A DNA stretch of 64,000 bases from UBA1930 sp044348985 (lineage in GTDB: Bacteria; Bacteroidota; Bacteroidia; Chitinophagales; Chitinophagaceae), in the NCBI GenBank assembly GCA_044348985.1, contig JBIKRV010000014.1, forward strand, positions 28,749 through 92,748, in the 5' to 3' direction. The notes below the pieces were generated by a model. It worked only from the letters and a program-made list of their open reading frames with translations, made no database searches and was not told the DNA's origin. The first letter of the stretch is position 1, and every line of letters starts with the position of its first letter. Shown here piece by piece: positions 1 through 8,093 of the stretch. The translations under genes were made by a program, and so were the position numbers.

Positions 1-506
1 GATTCTGAGCCCAACTCTACACCATGTTTTATCACTTCAATGTTGTGTTCAATAGCTTGTTTGCGAACAGCTTTATTTACATGTTGTAAAGAACCAAATT
101 TATAGCTATGTGCCTGCTCTGACTGATTTTGAAAAGTATTTGAGTTAACTGCATCGAATTTTAAGTTGTGTTGTGCAGCTAAATCTCTAATAACTTTTGC
201 ATCAGTTGGTATATCCCAAGGTATATGCAAAGAAATTGCTCCACTCGATTGATTCAGTTTGTGTAACAAACCTACATCTTCAATTTTTTCTTCTAAACTG
301 CGTGGCTCACCAGCACCTGCAAAACGCCCAAAACGTGTACCACCAGTACCCAATGCCCAAGATGGAATAGCTATTTGAAATACTTTTAATTTTTCAAGTA
401 CTTCATTTGTATTGTTGTTATCCTGGGCAATAAAATCAAAATTGCGTTTATGTTTTGCAAATAAAGCCTCGTTGTGGCTATTTATTTTTGTACTATTCAA
501 AATCAT
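1..506 (-). CDS. rhaI: L-rhamnose isomerase, RhaI type (partial, C-terminus off window)
   Basis: This is the N-terminal 168 residues of a TIM-barrel sugar isomerase that converts L-rhamnose to L-rhamnulose in the cytoplasm. The ATG lies at 506 and the frame stays open to the left edge. Visible motifs are GTGGTRFGRF near residue 50 and HIPWD near residue 95, which I associate with the RhaI (Pseudomonas-like) rhamnose isomerase family rather than E. coli RhaA. It follows the rhamnose mutarotase gene by only 23 nt, in the same direction, so the two are probably co-transcribed. The rhamnulokinase expected for the pathway is not in the window and may lie beyond the left edge. The gene is partial because the window cuts it; there is no sign of damage. 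Confidence 0.85.
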   Translation of the reverse strand, partial: MILNSTKINSHNEALFAKHKRNFDFIAQDNNNTNEVLEKLKVFQIAIPSWALGTGGTRFGRFAGAGEPRSLEEKIEDVGLLHKLNQSSGAISLHIPWDIPTDAKVIRDLAAQHNLKFDAVNSNTFQNQSEQAHSYKFGSLQHVNKAVRKQAIEHNIEVIKHGVELGSE

Positions 507-529
507 ATAAATAGGATTAAATTAATGAA

Positions 530-844
530 CTATGGTAAATAAAATACTTCGGTTAAAAGTAAACTTACAGGAGAATTATCAGTATTGCTTAGCATAATAT
601 CTTTCATGTATATCCACCATTTTTGCATGATGGGCTGAGCAGGTAAACTGTCTAATGCAATTGTATCAGCAATTTTTAAAACACCAAACAAAGCATTGGT
701 TGATTGATCTAAAAAAATAGAATATTCGCTGATGCCAGTTTCTTTTAGAAGGCTTTGCAACTCTGGCCAAATTTCATCATGGCGTTTTTTGTATTCTTCT
801 TCAAACCCTTCATTCAGCTGCATTTTAAATGCTACTCTTTGCAT
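530..844 (-). CDS. rhaM: L-rhamnose mutarotase
   Basis: This 104-residue protein interconverts the alpha and beta anomers of L-rhamnose. It has the same length as E. coli RhaM and shares its hallmarks: RRHDEIWPEL with His22 at the position of the E. coli catalytic histidine, WWxYM, DNSPVS and the C-terminal EVFYLP. The open frame extends upstream to 877, but the ATG at 844 gives the family length and N-terminus (MQRVAFKMQ), so I chose it. It sits between the aldolase/dehydrogenase and rhamnose isomerase genes, all on the minus strand. Family assignment is firm. Confidence 0.93.
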   Translation of the reverse strand: MQRVAFKMQLNEGFEEEYKKRHDEIWPELQSLLKETGISEYSIFLDQSTNALFGVLKIADTIALDSLPAQPIMQKWWIYMKDIMLSNTDNSPVSLLLTEVFYLP

Positions 845-999
845 AATTGTAGTTTTTAAAAAGGTGAATAACCACAAGATTCATCAACCTTTAACCTTCA
901 TGATAACAGAAAAAGATAAGCAAAAGGAAAAAAGGAGGTTAACAGATTAAACAATCATCAACTCCCCCTTTACTTGCTTGCTATCTGAAAAAGTTATAA

Positions 1000-3120
1000 T
1001 TATCTTGAAAATGCATTGGCAACTCCACCATCTACATTTAAAACATTTCCAGTTGATTTATTGAGTAACCCACCAACAAGTGCATAACATGCATTTGCAA
1101 TATCATCGGGCAAAATAGCTTCATTTAGTAAAGTTCTTTTTGCATAGTAAGCTGGCAATTCTTCTACAGTAATACCGTAAGCTTTTGCTCTACCTTCGGC
1201 CCAACCACCTGCCCAAATATTTGAGTCGGCAATTACGGCATCCGGATTAACTGTATTGACACGAATTTTATCACTACCTAATTCAGCAGCCATTAAACGT
1301 GTAAGATGTGCCTGTGCTGCTTTTGCAGAACCATAACCAGGGTTATTTGGACCTGCAACTACTGAATTTTTAGAAACAATATTTACAATATCACCACCAA
1401 AACCTTGTTTACGCATTATCTCAATGCCTGCTTTAGAAACTAAGAACTGACCTTTCACTAAAATATCGTATAACTTATCCCATTCTTCTATACTATGTTC
1501 TGCTATTGATTTTGAAATACTGATACCTGCATTGTTAACAATAATATCTACACCACCAAATGCTAATGCTGCATTTGCCATTGCTGACTTAATGGTTGCG
1601 TCGTCTGTAACATTTAATAAAGTTGATGCTGCAGTATCTTTTCCAAACTGCTTTTTAAATTCTTCAATAGCTCCATCTAAACGTTCTTGGTTAATATCGT
1701 TTAATACAACACAAGCACCTTCTTCTGCAAATTTTTTAGCAATTGCTTTGCCAATTCCACCAGCACTCCCTGTAACCAATGCTACACGTCCACTTAAAGA
1801 CTTAGGCTTGGGCATGCGTTGTAATTTAGCTTCCTCTAATAACCAGTATTCAATATTAAATGCTTCCTGACGAGGCAATGAAGTATATTCAGAAACTGCT
1901 TCTGCACCCTTCATTACATTAATTGCATTGATGTAAAACTCAGCTGCTACTCTTGCTGTTTGTTTGTCTTTGGCAAAAGTGAACATCCCAATACCTGGAT
2001 ATAAAATAACTACAGGATTTGCATCACGAATTGCAGGGCTATTAGCGTGTTTACATGTATTATAATAATCAGCATACATTTTTCTATAGGCTTCGAATGC
2101 TGGAGCTAATGTTGCTTTTATAAATGCAACATTTGATAAATCTTGTGCTGGAGTTAATTCTAACACAAGCGGACTAATTTTTGTTCTTAAAAAATGGTCA
2201 GGACAAGATGTACCCAATGGAGCCAATCTATCTAAATCATTGGAATTAATAAATTGTAACACTCTATCATCATCCGTAAAGTGGCCAATCATTTTTGTTT
2301 GTGAAGAACAAAAGCCACGTAAAATCGATGCTAAAGAAGCAGCTTGAGACAAGCGTTGTTCTTTTGGCAACGAAGTTAATTTTTGCCCACCAAAAACTTC
2401 TCCCTTCTTACCATAATTATCTTCCAAATATTCGGCACAACGTTCTACAACTTCCAATGTATTAATATAAGATTCATAAGCAGTATCACCCCAAGTAAAT
2501 AAGCCATGAGAGCCTAACATGATACCACGAATACCGGGATTCTCATCCAAACATTGTTTTAATTGCAAGCCTAAATCGAAACCTGGTTTTTGCCACTCAA
2601 CCCAACCAATTGTTCCACTAAACAATTCTTGAGTAATCTTCTTACCATCTTTTGCAGCAGCAATTGCAATAGCTGCATCTGGATGTAAATGATCGATATG
2701 TTTAAATGGAAGGAAGCCATGTAATGGCGTATCAATAGATGGGGCTTTAGAAGCTAAATCATAAATGCAGTGATTAAACAATTGAACCATTTCATCTTCA
2801 TGTTCAATTCCACGATACACATTTTTTAAGCTACGTAAACGCTCTACATACAGAGCAGCTAAACCGCTTTTTTTCAAAGTACCAATATCTCCACCACTTC
2901 CTTTCACCCACATTATTTCTGTTTCAACTCCTGTTAATGGGTCTTTGGCATTCGCTTTACAAGAAGTGTTGCCACCACCATAATTTGTAAGACGTAGGTC
3001 TGCCCCTAACAAATTGGATCTATAAATAAGTAATGCGACTTCATCACCCTCTAATTCTGCTGCTTTCTTATCATCCCATAAATAGCTTACATGTTTAAAT
3101 GTTGCTGTTGTTGTTGACAT
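1000..3120 (-). CDS. rhaEW: Bifunctional rhamnulose-1-phosphate aldolase / L-lactaldehyde dehydrogenase (SDR)
   Basis: This 706-residue fusion should split L-rhamnulose-1-phosphate into dihydroxyacetone phosphate and L-lactaldehyde and then oxidise the lactaldehyde. Residues 1 to about 420 form a class II aldolase/adducin-like domain with a histidine-rich metal site near residues 134-148 (HGFLPFKHIDHLHPD) and a GSHGLFTWGD motif. Residues from about 440 to the end form a short-chain dehydrogenase with the Rossmann glycine motif TGSAGGIGKA, NNAGIS and the catalytic YGSAK. The RhaEW name follows the fused enzymes described for Bacillus and Chloroflexus. The stop of rhaT lies 9 nt upstream of the ATG, so rhaT and this gene form one transcription unit. 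A second phosphatase or kinase function is not suggested. Confidence 0.9.
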   Translation of the reverse strand: MSTTTATFKHVSYLWDDKKAAELEGDEVALLIYRSNLLGADLRLTNYGGGNTSCKANAKDPLTGVETEIMWVKGSGGDIGTLKKSGLAALYVERLRSLKNVYRGIEHEDEMVQLFNHCIYDLASKAPSIDTPLHGFLPFKHIDHLHPDAAIAIAAAKDGKKITQELFSGTIGWVEWQKPGFDLGLQLKQCLDENPGIRGIMLGSHGLFTWGDTAYESYINTLEVVERCAEYLEDNYGKKGEVFGGQKLTSLPKEQRLSQAASLASILRGFCSSQTKMIGHFTDDDRVLQFINSNDLDRLAPLGTSCPDHFLRTKISPLVLELTPAQDLSNVAFIKATLAPAFEAYRKMYADYYNTCKHANSPAIRDANPVVILYPGIGMFTFAKDKQTARVAAEFYINAINVMKGAEAVSEYTSLPRQEAFNIEYWLLEEAKLQRMPKPKSLSGRVALVTGSAGGIGKAIAKKFAEEGACVVLNDINQERLDGAIEEFKKQFGKDTAASTLLNVTDDATIKSAMANAALAFGGVDIIVNNAGISISKSIAEHSIEEWDKLYDILVKGQFLVSKAGIEIMRKQGFGGDIVNIVSKNSVVAGPNNPGYGSAKAAQAHLTRLMAAELGSDKIRVNTVNPDAVIADSNIWAGGWAEGRAKAYGITVEELPAYYAKRTLLNEAILPDDIANACYALVGGLLNKSTGNVLNVDGGVANAFSR

Positions 3121-3129
3121 ATAATTAAC

Positions 3130-4341
3130 TTATTTTAATTTTTCAATCTTCAATTCTGTATTCTTTAGCTCTTTTCTTAAACTATCAGCTTGATAAGCGT
3201 CATTAGAAATGCTTATATGTTTAATAATATTTTCACGAATTAATATATGCTTTTTTAAGTTATCGTGTATGCTATTTCCTTTTCCTACAACTAGTACAGA
3301 ACCAATTATAACTATTATTCCAATTGCAATAGTAGTTGAAGTTTTTTTGCTTACACCTTTCCATTCTTTTAAAACAATGCCCCACATGTTTGCTACTAAG
3401 ATAATAAAAGACATGTGTAAAATCCATGAGCTTGCACCATTGCCCATCTTGCTTTCTCCCATTCCGTAAAAGAAAAATTGCAAAAACCACATTGTGCCAC
3501 CTAATGCACACAAGAAATAGTTTTTTATCAATGGGTATTGTTTATTGGTATAGTCGCTAAAAGTTTTGTTACGAAAATTTAAAATCATACACCAAATAAA
3601 GTTGGTGGTTAATCCTCCCCAAAGGATTACAACAAAAATTACATTGTTTTTAAAAAGAAACTCTCCTTCTTCCTGAGGATGAGCAGTTTTCCATATGAGA
3701 TTAGCTACATCACCCATGCTTGCTCCTGCTTCTATTCCAAAACTGAAACAAGCACTTAATACTCCAGAAATGATTGCTAATATCAAACCTTTCACCAACT
3801 TAAATTCACTACCCGAAGCATCTATGTGTGAACTTCCAATTTCTTTATCTTTCATTCCACCTGCTTTGCCCGAAATAATGATTCCAATGATGCATATTAA
3901 TAAGCCTACAATTACAAACTGACCCCAGGTAGTAGTTATTAAATCATGAAAAGTATCTTTCCCTTTTGTAGGATTAAACTGGTAATAAATAGAAGGAATA
4001 ATTGCCCCAAATAAAGAGCAAAGGCCCAAGATGATTGAACTACCTAATGACACACCTAAATAACGAACACCAAGTCCGTAAGTTAATCCTCCTATCCCCC
4101 AAAGTAATCCCATTAGGAAAGTAGAACCTAAAACTGATGAAGAAGAATTATGGATAATTTCGCCAAAGTCAGGAATAGTTAAATAAGCAGCAACAGGAGG
4201 TACAATTAACCATGAAAACATTCCACCAACAATCCAAAAACTTTCCCAACTCCATCCCTTAACCTTTTTGTAAGGCATGTAAAAACTTCCAGAGGCGAAC
4301 CCACCAATAAAATGAAAAATAACACCTAAAAGAATGCTCAT
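3130..4341 (-). CDS. rhaT: L-rhamnose/proton symporter RhaT with C-terminal extension
   Basis: This 403-residue inner-membrane protein belongs to the RhaT family and imports L-rhamnose with a proton. The N-terminus (GVIFHFIGGFASGSFYMPY) and about ten hydrophobic segments match the family. E. coli RhaT is about 344 residues. Here the last membrane segment ends near residue 350 and is followed by about 50 charged residues rich in Lys, Glu and Leu, predicted helical and possibly coiled coil, which the classical protein lacks. It is the first gene of the minus-strand rhamnose operon and faces the divergent GntR regulator across a 176-nt intergenic region containing a palindromic operator candidate. 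Confidence 0.92.
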   Translation of the reverse strand: MSILLGVIFHFIGGFASGSFYMPYKKVKGWSWESFWIVGGMFSWLIVPPVAAYLTIPDFGEIIHNSSSSVLGSTFLMGLLWGIGGLTYGLGVRYLGVSLGSSIILGLCSLFGAIIPSIYYQFNPTKGKDTFHDLITTTWGQFVIVGLLICIIGIIISGKAGGMKDKEIGSSHIDASGSEFKLVKGLILAIISGVLSACFSFGIEAGASMGDVANLIWKTAHPQEEGEFLFKNNVIFVVILWGGLTTNFIWCMILNFRNKTFSDYTNKQYPLIKNYFLCALGGTMWFLQFFFYGMGESKMGNGASSWILHMSFIILVANMWGIVLKEWKGVSKKTSTTIAIGIIVIIGSVLVVGKGNSIHDNLKKHILIRENIIKHISISNDAYQADSLRKELKNTELKIEKLK

Positions 4342-4366
4342 AAATTTAAAATTTCGTATGGCAAAG

Positions 4367-4476
4367 CAAATTACAATCTGTACCGAAATTATAATGATGT
4401 TTACGCCTGCCTGTCATGCACTATCATGCTTTAGTTACATTATACTTCTGGAATAGAAATTAAGTTTGTAAGTTTG
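4367..4476. promoter_or_regulatory. Divergent rhaT / gntR promoter region
   Basis: Two overlapping TAAGTTTG words (4461-4468 and 4469-4476, plus strand) resemble the Bacteroidota -7 element TAnnTTTG and lie about 40 nt before the regulator ATG at 4518. On the minus strand a GTAATTTG-like word at about 4367-4374 could serve rhaT. A palindromic operator candidate sits between them. The element assignment is by consensus only; no clear -33 TTTG was found at ideal spacing. Confidence 0.45.
4417..4430. promoter_or_regulatory. Candidate GntR operator, site 1
   Basis: The 14-mer TGCACTATCATGCT is an imperfect palindrome with half-sites close to TGCA. An exact reverse-complement copy occurs at 5596-5609, downstream of the GntR gene and upstream of the next gene. 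Placement between the divergent rhaT and gntR promoters fits autoregulation and control of the rhamnose operon. Binding is inferred. Confidence 0.55.
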
Positions 4477-4517
4477 ACTCTCCAGTGCGTTATGTGATTT
4501 ACTAATACAATTGCCGG

Positions 4518-5549
4518 ATGAAAAAAAAAAGCATTTTTCAACACCTTTTTATAGACTACTATTCAGCTACTCCCAAATATTTGCAGCTGGCTAATTCTAT
4601 TATTAAATCTATCAGTGAAGGCAAAATAAAAAAAGATGAAATTTTGCCTTCCATCAATGAATTAAGTTTTGAATTCGAAATATCGAGAGACACAGCTGAA
4701 AAAGGTTACAAGCACTTGAAAAAAATTGGCATCCTCGGCTCTGTTCCAGGCAAAGGTTATTTTGTAAACAACACTTCTGTAAAAAAACAGTTGAAAATAT
4801 TTTTACTTTTTAATAAATTAAGTCCACACAAAAAAATTGTGTACGATGCATTTGTGGCTTCCATTGGAGATTTAGCCTTGATTGATTTTTATATATACAA
4901 TAACGACTTTGATTTTTTTAAGCGTTTAATTCAAGATAAAAGAAATGATTATACCCATTACGTCATCATTCCTCACTTTGTGGATGGTGGCGAAAATGTG
5001 CATGAAATTATCAACACTATACCTAAAGACAGGTTGATTTTATTAGACAAACTGATTCCAAATGTTACAGGAAACTATGGTGCTGTGTATGAGAATTTTG
5101 AGAAAGATTTATACCATGTTTTAGAATCGGCTTTACCTCGGCTTTCAAAATATCATACCATAAAAATTATTTTTCCATCACATACCTATCATCCACAGGA
5201 AATACTAAAAGGTTTTAAACGCTTTTGCAATCAATATGCATTTAACTACAAAGTGGTTAATACAATAGCCAATGAACCTATTAAAGAAGGTGAAGTATAT
5301 ATCAATTTAATGGAATATGATTTGGTGATATTGATAGAAAAAATTCTTGCTACCAAAATGAAAGTGGGCAAACATGTAGGCGTTATATCGTATAACGAAA
5401 CACCACTTAAAAAAATAATTTTAAATGGCATTACCACCATTTCAACTGACTTTGAAATGATGGGCAAAAAAACTGCCGAATTAATTCTAGAACAATCTAC
5501 TGAGCATGTAGAAATTCCTTTCTATTTAACAATCAGGTCTTCATTATAG
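4518..5549 (+). CDS. GntR-family transcriptional regulator with periplasmic-binding-protein-like sensor domain
   Basis: This 343-residue DNA-binding protein probably controls the adjacent rhamnose genes. Residues about 15-85 form a GntR winged helix-turn-helix: YLQLANSIIKSI, then ILPSINELSFEFEISRDTAEKGYKHL and the wing GSVPGKGYFV. The rest resembles a LacI/periplasmic-binding-protein sugar-sensing fold rather than the FadR or UTRA effector domains. It is divergent from rhaT, and the 14-bp palindrome in the shared intergenic region is repeated in the 3-prime flank of this gene. The effector is likely rhamnose or rhamnulose, by context only. The ATG at 4518 directly follows a region with two TAAGTTTG promoter words. 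Confidence 0.82.
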   Translation: MKKKSIFQHLFIDYYSATPKYLQLANSIIKSISEGKIKKDEILPSINELSFEFEISRDTAEKGYKHLKKIGILGSVPGKGYFVNNTSVKKQLKIFLLFNKLSPHKKIVYDAFVASIGDLALIDFYIYNNDFDFFKRLIQDKRNDYTHYVIIPHFVDGGENVHEIINTIPKDRLILLDKLIPNVTGNYGAVYENFEKDLYHVLESALPRLSKYHTIKIIFPSHTYHPQEILKGFKRFCNQYAFNYKVVNTIANEPIKEGEVYINLMEYDLVILIEKILATKMKVGKHVGVISYNETPLKKIILNGITTISTDFEMMGKKTAELILEQSTEHVEIPFYLTIRSSL

Positions 5550-5595
5550 AACATCTTAACGCATACTCAGTATTTTCAATGAGTTGGCATGGGTG

Positions 5596-5609
5596 AGCAT
5601 GATAGTGCA
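5596..5609. promoter_or_regulatory. Candidate GntR operator, site 2
   Basis: AGCATGATAGTGCA is the exact reverse complement of the 14-mer at 4417-4430. It lies 45 nt upstream of the ATG at 5654, directly before a second small palindrome (AGCACGGTGCT, 5609-5619) and an AT-rich TATATTTA word that could be a -7 element. The position suggests that the exported protein downstream belongs to the same regulon as rhaT. Confidence 0.5.
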
Positions 5610-5653
5610 GCACGGTGCTATTTATATATTTACAACATAAATCGTTCTACAAA

Positions 5654-8056
5654 ATGCTATTTACTGCCTGTAAAAACCTTTTATTGTTTAGCTTGCTTTT
5701 TTTTGCAGTAGCTAAAGTAAATGCACAACAGTCTATTCCTGTTTTTTTTGAGAAAGTGTATCTGCATACAGATAGATTGTTTTATGCAGCAGGTGATGAT
5801 ATTTGGTTTAAAGCATATATAATTAATGCCAGAACGAACATGCTTTCTACAGCAAGTAATAATTTGTATGTAGAATTATTTGCTGCAAATGGGTTATTGG
5901 TTAAAAGAAATACCATACGATTAGAAGATGGCATTGGTAAAGGCGATTTTAAATTACTGGATAGTGCAATTGGAGGGACTTATCATATCAGGGCTTACAC
6001 CAACTGGATGAAAAATTTTGGCAACTACTTTTTCTTCGAAAAAGACATTCAGGTTACAGCCGTTGCAACAGTATCTGCGAACGCAAGTAAACATACAGTA
6101 ATAAATAACAGTACAAAGGTTACTGGTAATGTATCTCAGTCAAACAGCATTCAGTTTTTCCCGGAAGGTGGAACATTGGTAGCCAATACACCTGCTGTAT
6201 TATCTTTCAAAGCTCTGAATGGGTTGGGCAAAAGTATTGATGCAATGGGAGTAATCCTTTCAGAAAAAGGAGACACCATTAGCCAATTTTCAACCATACA
6301 TGCAGGTATGGGCAGCTGTAATTTTACACCTTTGGCCGATATTGATTATAAGGCAATGATTGTATTTAAAGATGGAACAAAATCGACAATTGATTTACCA
6401 TCTGTGTATGCACAGGGTTATGTATTATCAATTGCTCATGCAGATACAAATATTGTTGCAACTATTATTGCCAATAAAGCCACAATTGGAGCAAATCCTT
6501 CAAAAGAAATTCTACTGGCTGCAAGAAGTACAGGCAAACTTTTTTACAAAGAAAAAATTGTATTGATTAATGGTAAAGCAACTGTTGTTATTGGTAAAAA
6601 TTCTTTTCCAAATGGCATAACAGCCATTACAGTTTATGATGATAAACTTCGACCAAACGCTGAGCGATTGGTTTATATTGAACATAAAAATCAGCAATAC
6701 AATTTAACTGTCACAACTGATAAAACTGGTTATCAATCAAAAGATAAAGTAACTGTTACAGTTACTACAACCAATGCAAACAATGAACCTGTAGCAGCAA
6801 ACTTATCTTTAGCAGCTGTTGATGAATCGATAGTACAATCAACCAATACCGATATTATATCTTATTCTTTTCTTGAATCTGAAATTAAAGGCAACATCGA
6901 AAATGCAACTGCTTATTTTAATCCAAAAAACGCACAACGCCTGCAGCAATTGGATTTGTTGTTGAAAACACAAGGTTGGCGTAATTTTTTGTGGAGACAA
7001 ATAGCCGATACCAATTACAGCATTAAATATTTAACAGAAGCAGGTATTTCACTTTCGGGAACAGTGCAAGCAACTTTTGGCAAAAAATTATTGCCCAACA
7101 TGAATATTACATTATTAGCTCCAGGTGCAAAAGGAAGTAAATTATACTTTACACAAACCGATAGTACTGGTAAATATTATTTAGATGGATTGCCTTTGTA
7201 TGGTACACAATCGATTAAAATAAATTCTAAAAATGGTAAGGGTAAAAAAGGTGGAATTATTGAATTAGACTCATTGAATAAAGCTTCTACCAATTACTTA
7301 ACTATTGCCACACAACAAGAAACAAAAGAATTAATACAGTTTAGCGAAGAAGCAAAAAAAAGATGGGCTACTGAAAAGAAAAATTTAGAAAAAGGTGTTA
7401 CCATGCCTGGTGTTATAGTAAATGCAAATACCAAGCCTAAAGTTAATCGTGACGGAAGCGTTGAATCGAATTTCGGGTACTCATTTGCTGCTCAAATAAA
7501 ACCGGAAGACAAACAATTTGGCACATTGGATAATTACTTAATTCACAAAACAAATGCTATTGCCGATGTGGAAATGGAAGGCGTAAATTATCGGGTAAAT
7601 GGCAAATTGGTTCGTCCAAGATTTGTGGTAGACAATCGGGAAGATTTTTTTGAACGTATCGATTATTATGCAATACCAGTAGAGCAAATTGTTTCAGTAA
7701 AACTTAATCAGGTTGTGGCTAATGTGAATGGTAGTTTTGTTGATAGAATTGTAATTAAACTTGTTTTAAAACCAGATGCATACAATCAGGATTTGGCTTT
7801 ACTGATGACAGAGGTTGATGGCTATTATGAAGCCAGAACATTTTATTCCCCAACTTACTTTCTCAACTCAGAAAAAATAAAACCCGATGTAAGAACAACC
7901 TTATTCTGGGAGCCTAACCTTCTTACCAATGCAAATGGTAAAACAATGGTAACTTTTTTTAATGCCAATCCTAAAGCTATCATTAAGATATATGTTCAGG
8001 GAGTTGTTGATAAAGGAACTCCAATAGCAGGAAGTACCCAATATATTATTCAATAG
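5654..8056 (+). CDS. Exported macroglobulin (MG2)-like / carboxypeptidase-regulatory-like surface protein
   Basis: This 800-residue protein has a signal peptide (hydrophobic core LLLFSLLFFAVA ending in NA-QQ). The N-terminal part carries the MG2-like pattern EKVYLHTDRLFYAAGDDIWFKAY, followed by several beta-rich macroglobulin-like modules. A later segment (ISLSGTVQATFGKKLLPNMN with YLDGLPLYGTQSI) resembles carboxypeptidase-D regulatory domains. The C-terminal third (VDNREDFFERIDYY, IPVEQIVSVKL) resembles plug-like regions of TonB receptors, but no barrel follows. Such proteins are common in Bacteroidota and are presumed to sit in the periplasm or outer membrane; their exact role is unknown. 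I chose the ATG at 5654 because it opens directly into the signal peptide; the frame is open upstream to 5615. A GntR-type operator lies upstream, linking it to the rhamnose genes. Confidence 0.7.
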   Translation: MLFTACKNLLLFSLLFFAVAKVNAQQSIPVFFEKVYLHTDRLFYAAGDDIWFKAYIINARTNMLSTASNNLYVELFAANGLLVKRNTIRLEDGIGKGDFKLLDSAIGGTYHIRAYTNWMKNFGNYFFFEKDIQVTAVATVSANASKHTVINNSTKVTGNVSQSNSIQFFPEGGTLVANTPAVLSFKALNGLGKSIDAMGVILSEKGDTISQFSTIHAGMGSCNFTPLADIDYKAMIVFKDGTKSTIDLPSVYAQGYVLSIAHADTNIVATIIANKATIGANPSKEILLAARSTGKLFYKEKIVLINGKATVVIGKNSFPNGITAITVYDDKLRPNAERLVYIEHKNQQYNLTVTTDKTGYQSKDKVTVTVTTTNANNEPVAANLSLAAVDESIVQSTNTDIISYSFLESEIKGNIENATAYFNPKNAQRLQQLDLLLKTQGWRNFLWRQIADTNYSIKYLTEAGISLSGTVQATFGKKLLPNMNITLLAPGAKGSKLYFTQTDSTGKYYLDGLPLYGTQSIKINSKNGKGKKGGIIELDSLNKASTNYLTIATQQETKELIQFSEEAKKRWATEKKNLEKGVTMPGVIVNANTKPKVNRDGSVESNFGYSFAAQIKPEDKQFGTLDNYLIHKTNAIADVEMEGVNYRVNGKLVRPRFVVDNREDFFERIDYYAIPVEQIVSVKLNQVVANVNGSFVDRIVIKLVLKPDAYNQDLALLMTEVDGYYEARTFYSPTYFLNSEKIKPDVRTTLFWEPNLLTNANGKTMVTFFNANPKAIIKIYVQGVVDKGTPIAGSTQYIIQ

Positions 8057-8062
8057 AATTGA

Positions 8063-8087
8063 GCTACGCCAAATTTTAAATGTAGCC
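8063..8087. terminator. Possible convergent terminator hairpin
   Basis: A weak inverted repeat (GCTAC ... GTAGC with an AT-rich loop) fills the 37-nt gap between two convergent genes. The stem is short and no long T-run follows, so this is tentative. Confidence 0.3.
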
Positions 8088-8093
8088 CAAATT

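Noticed and set aside
730..950. Plus-strand frame opposite rhaM
   Set aside because: It is antisense to the firmly identified rhamnose mutarotase and has no family resemblance.
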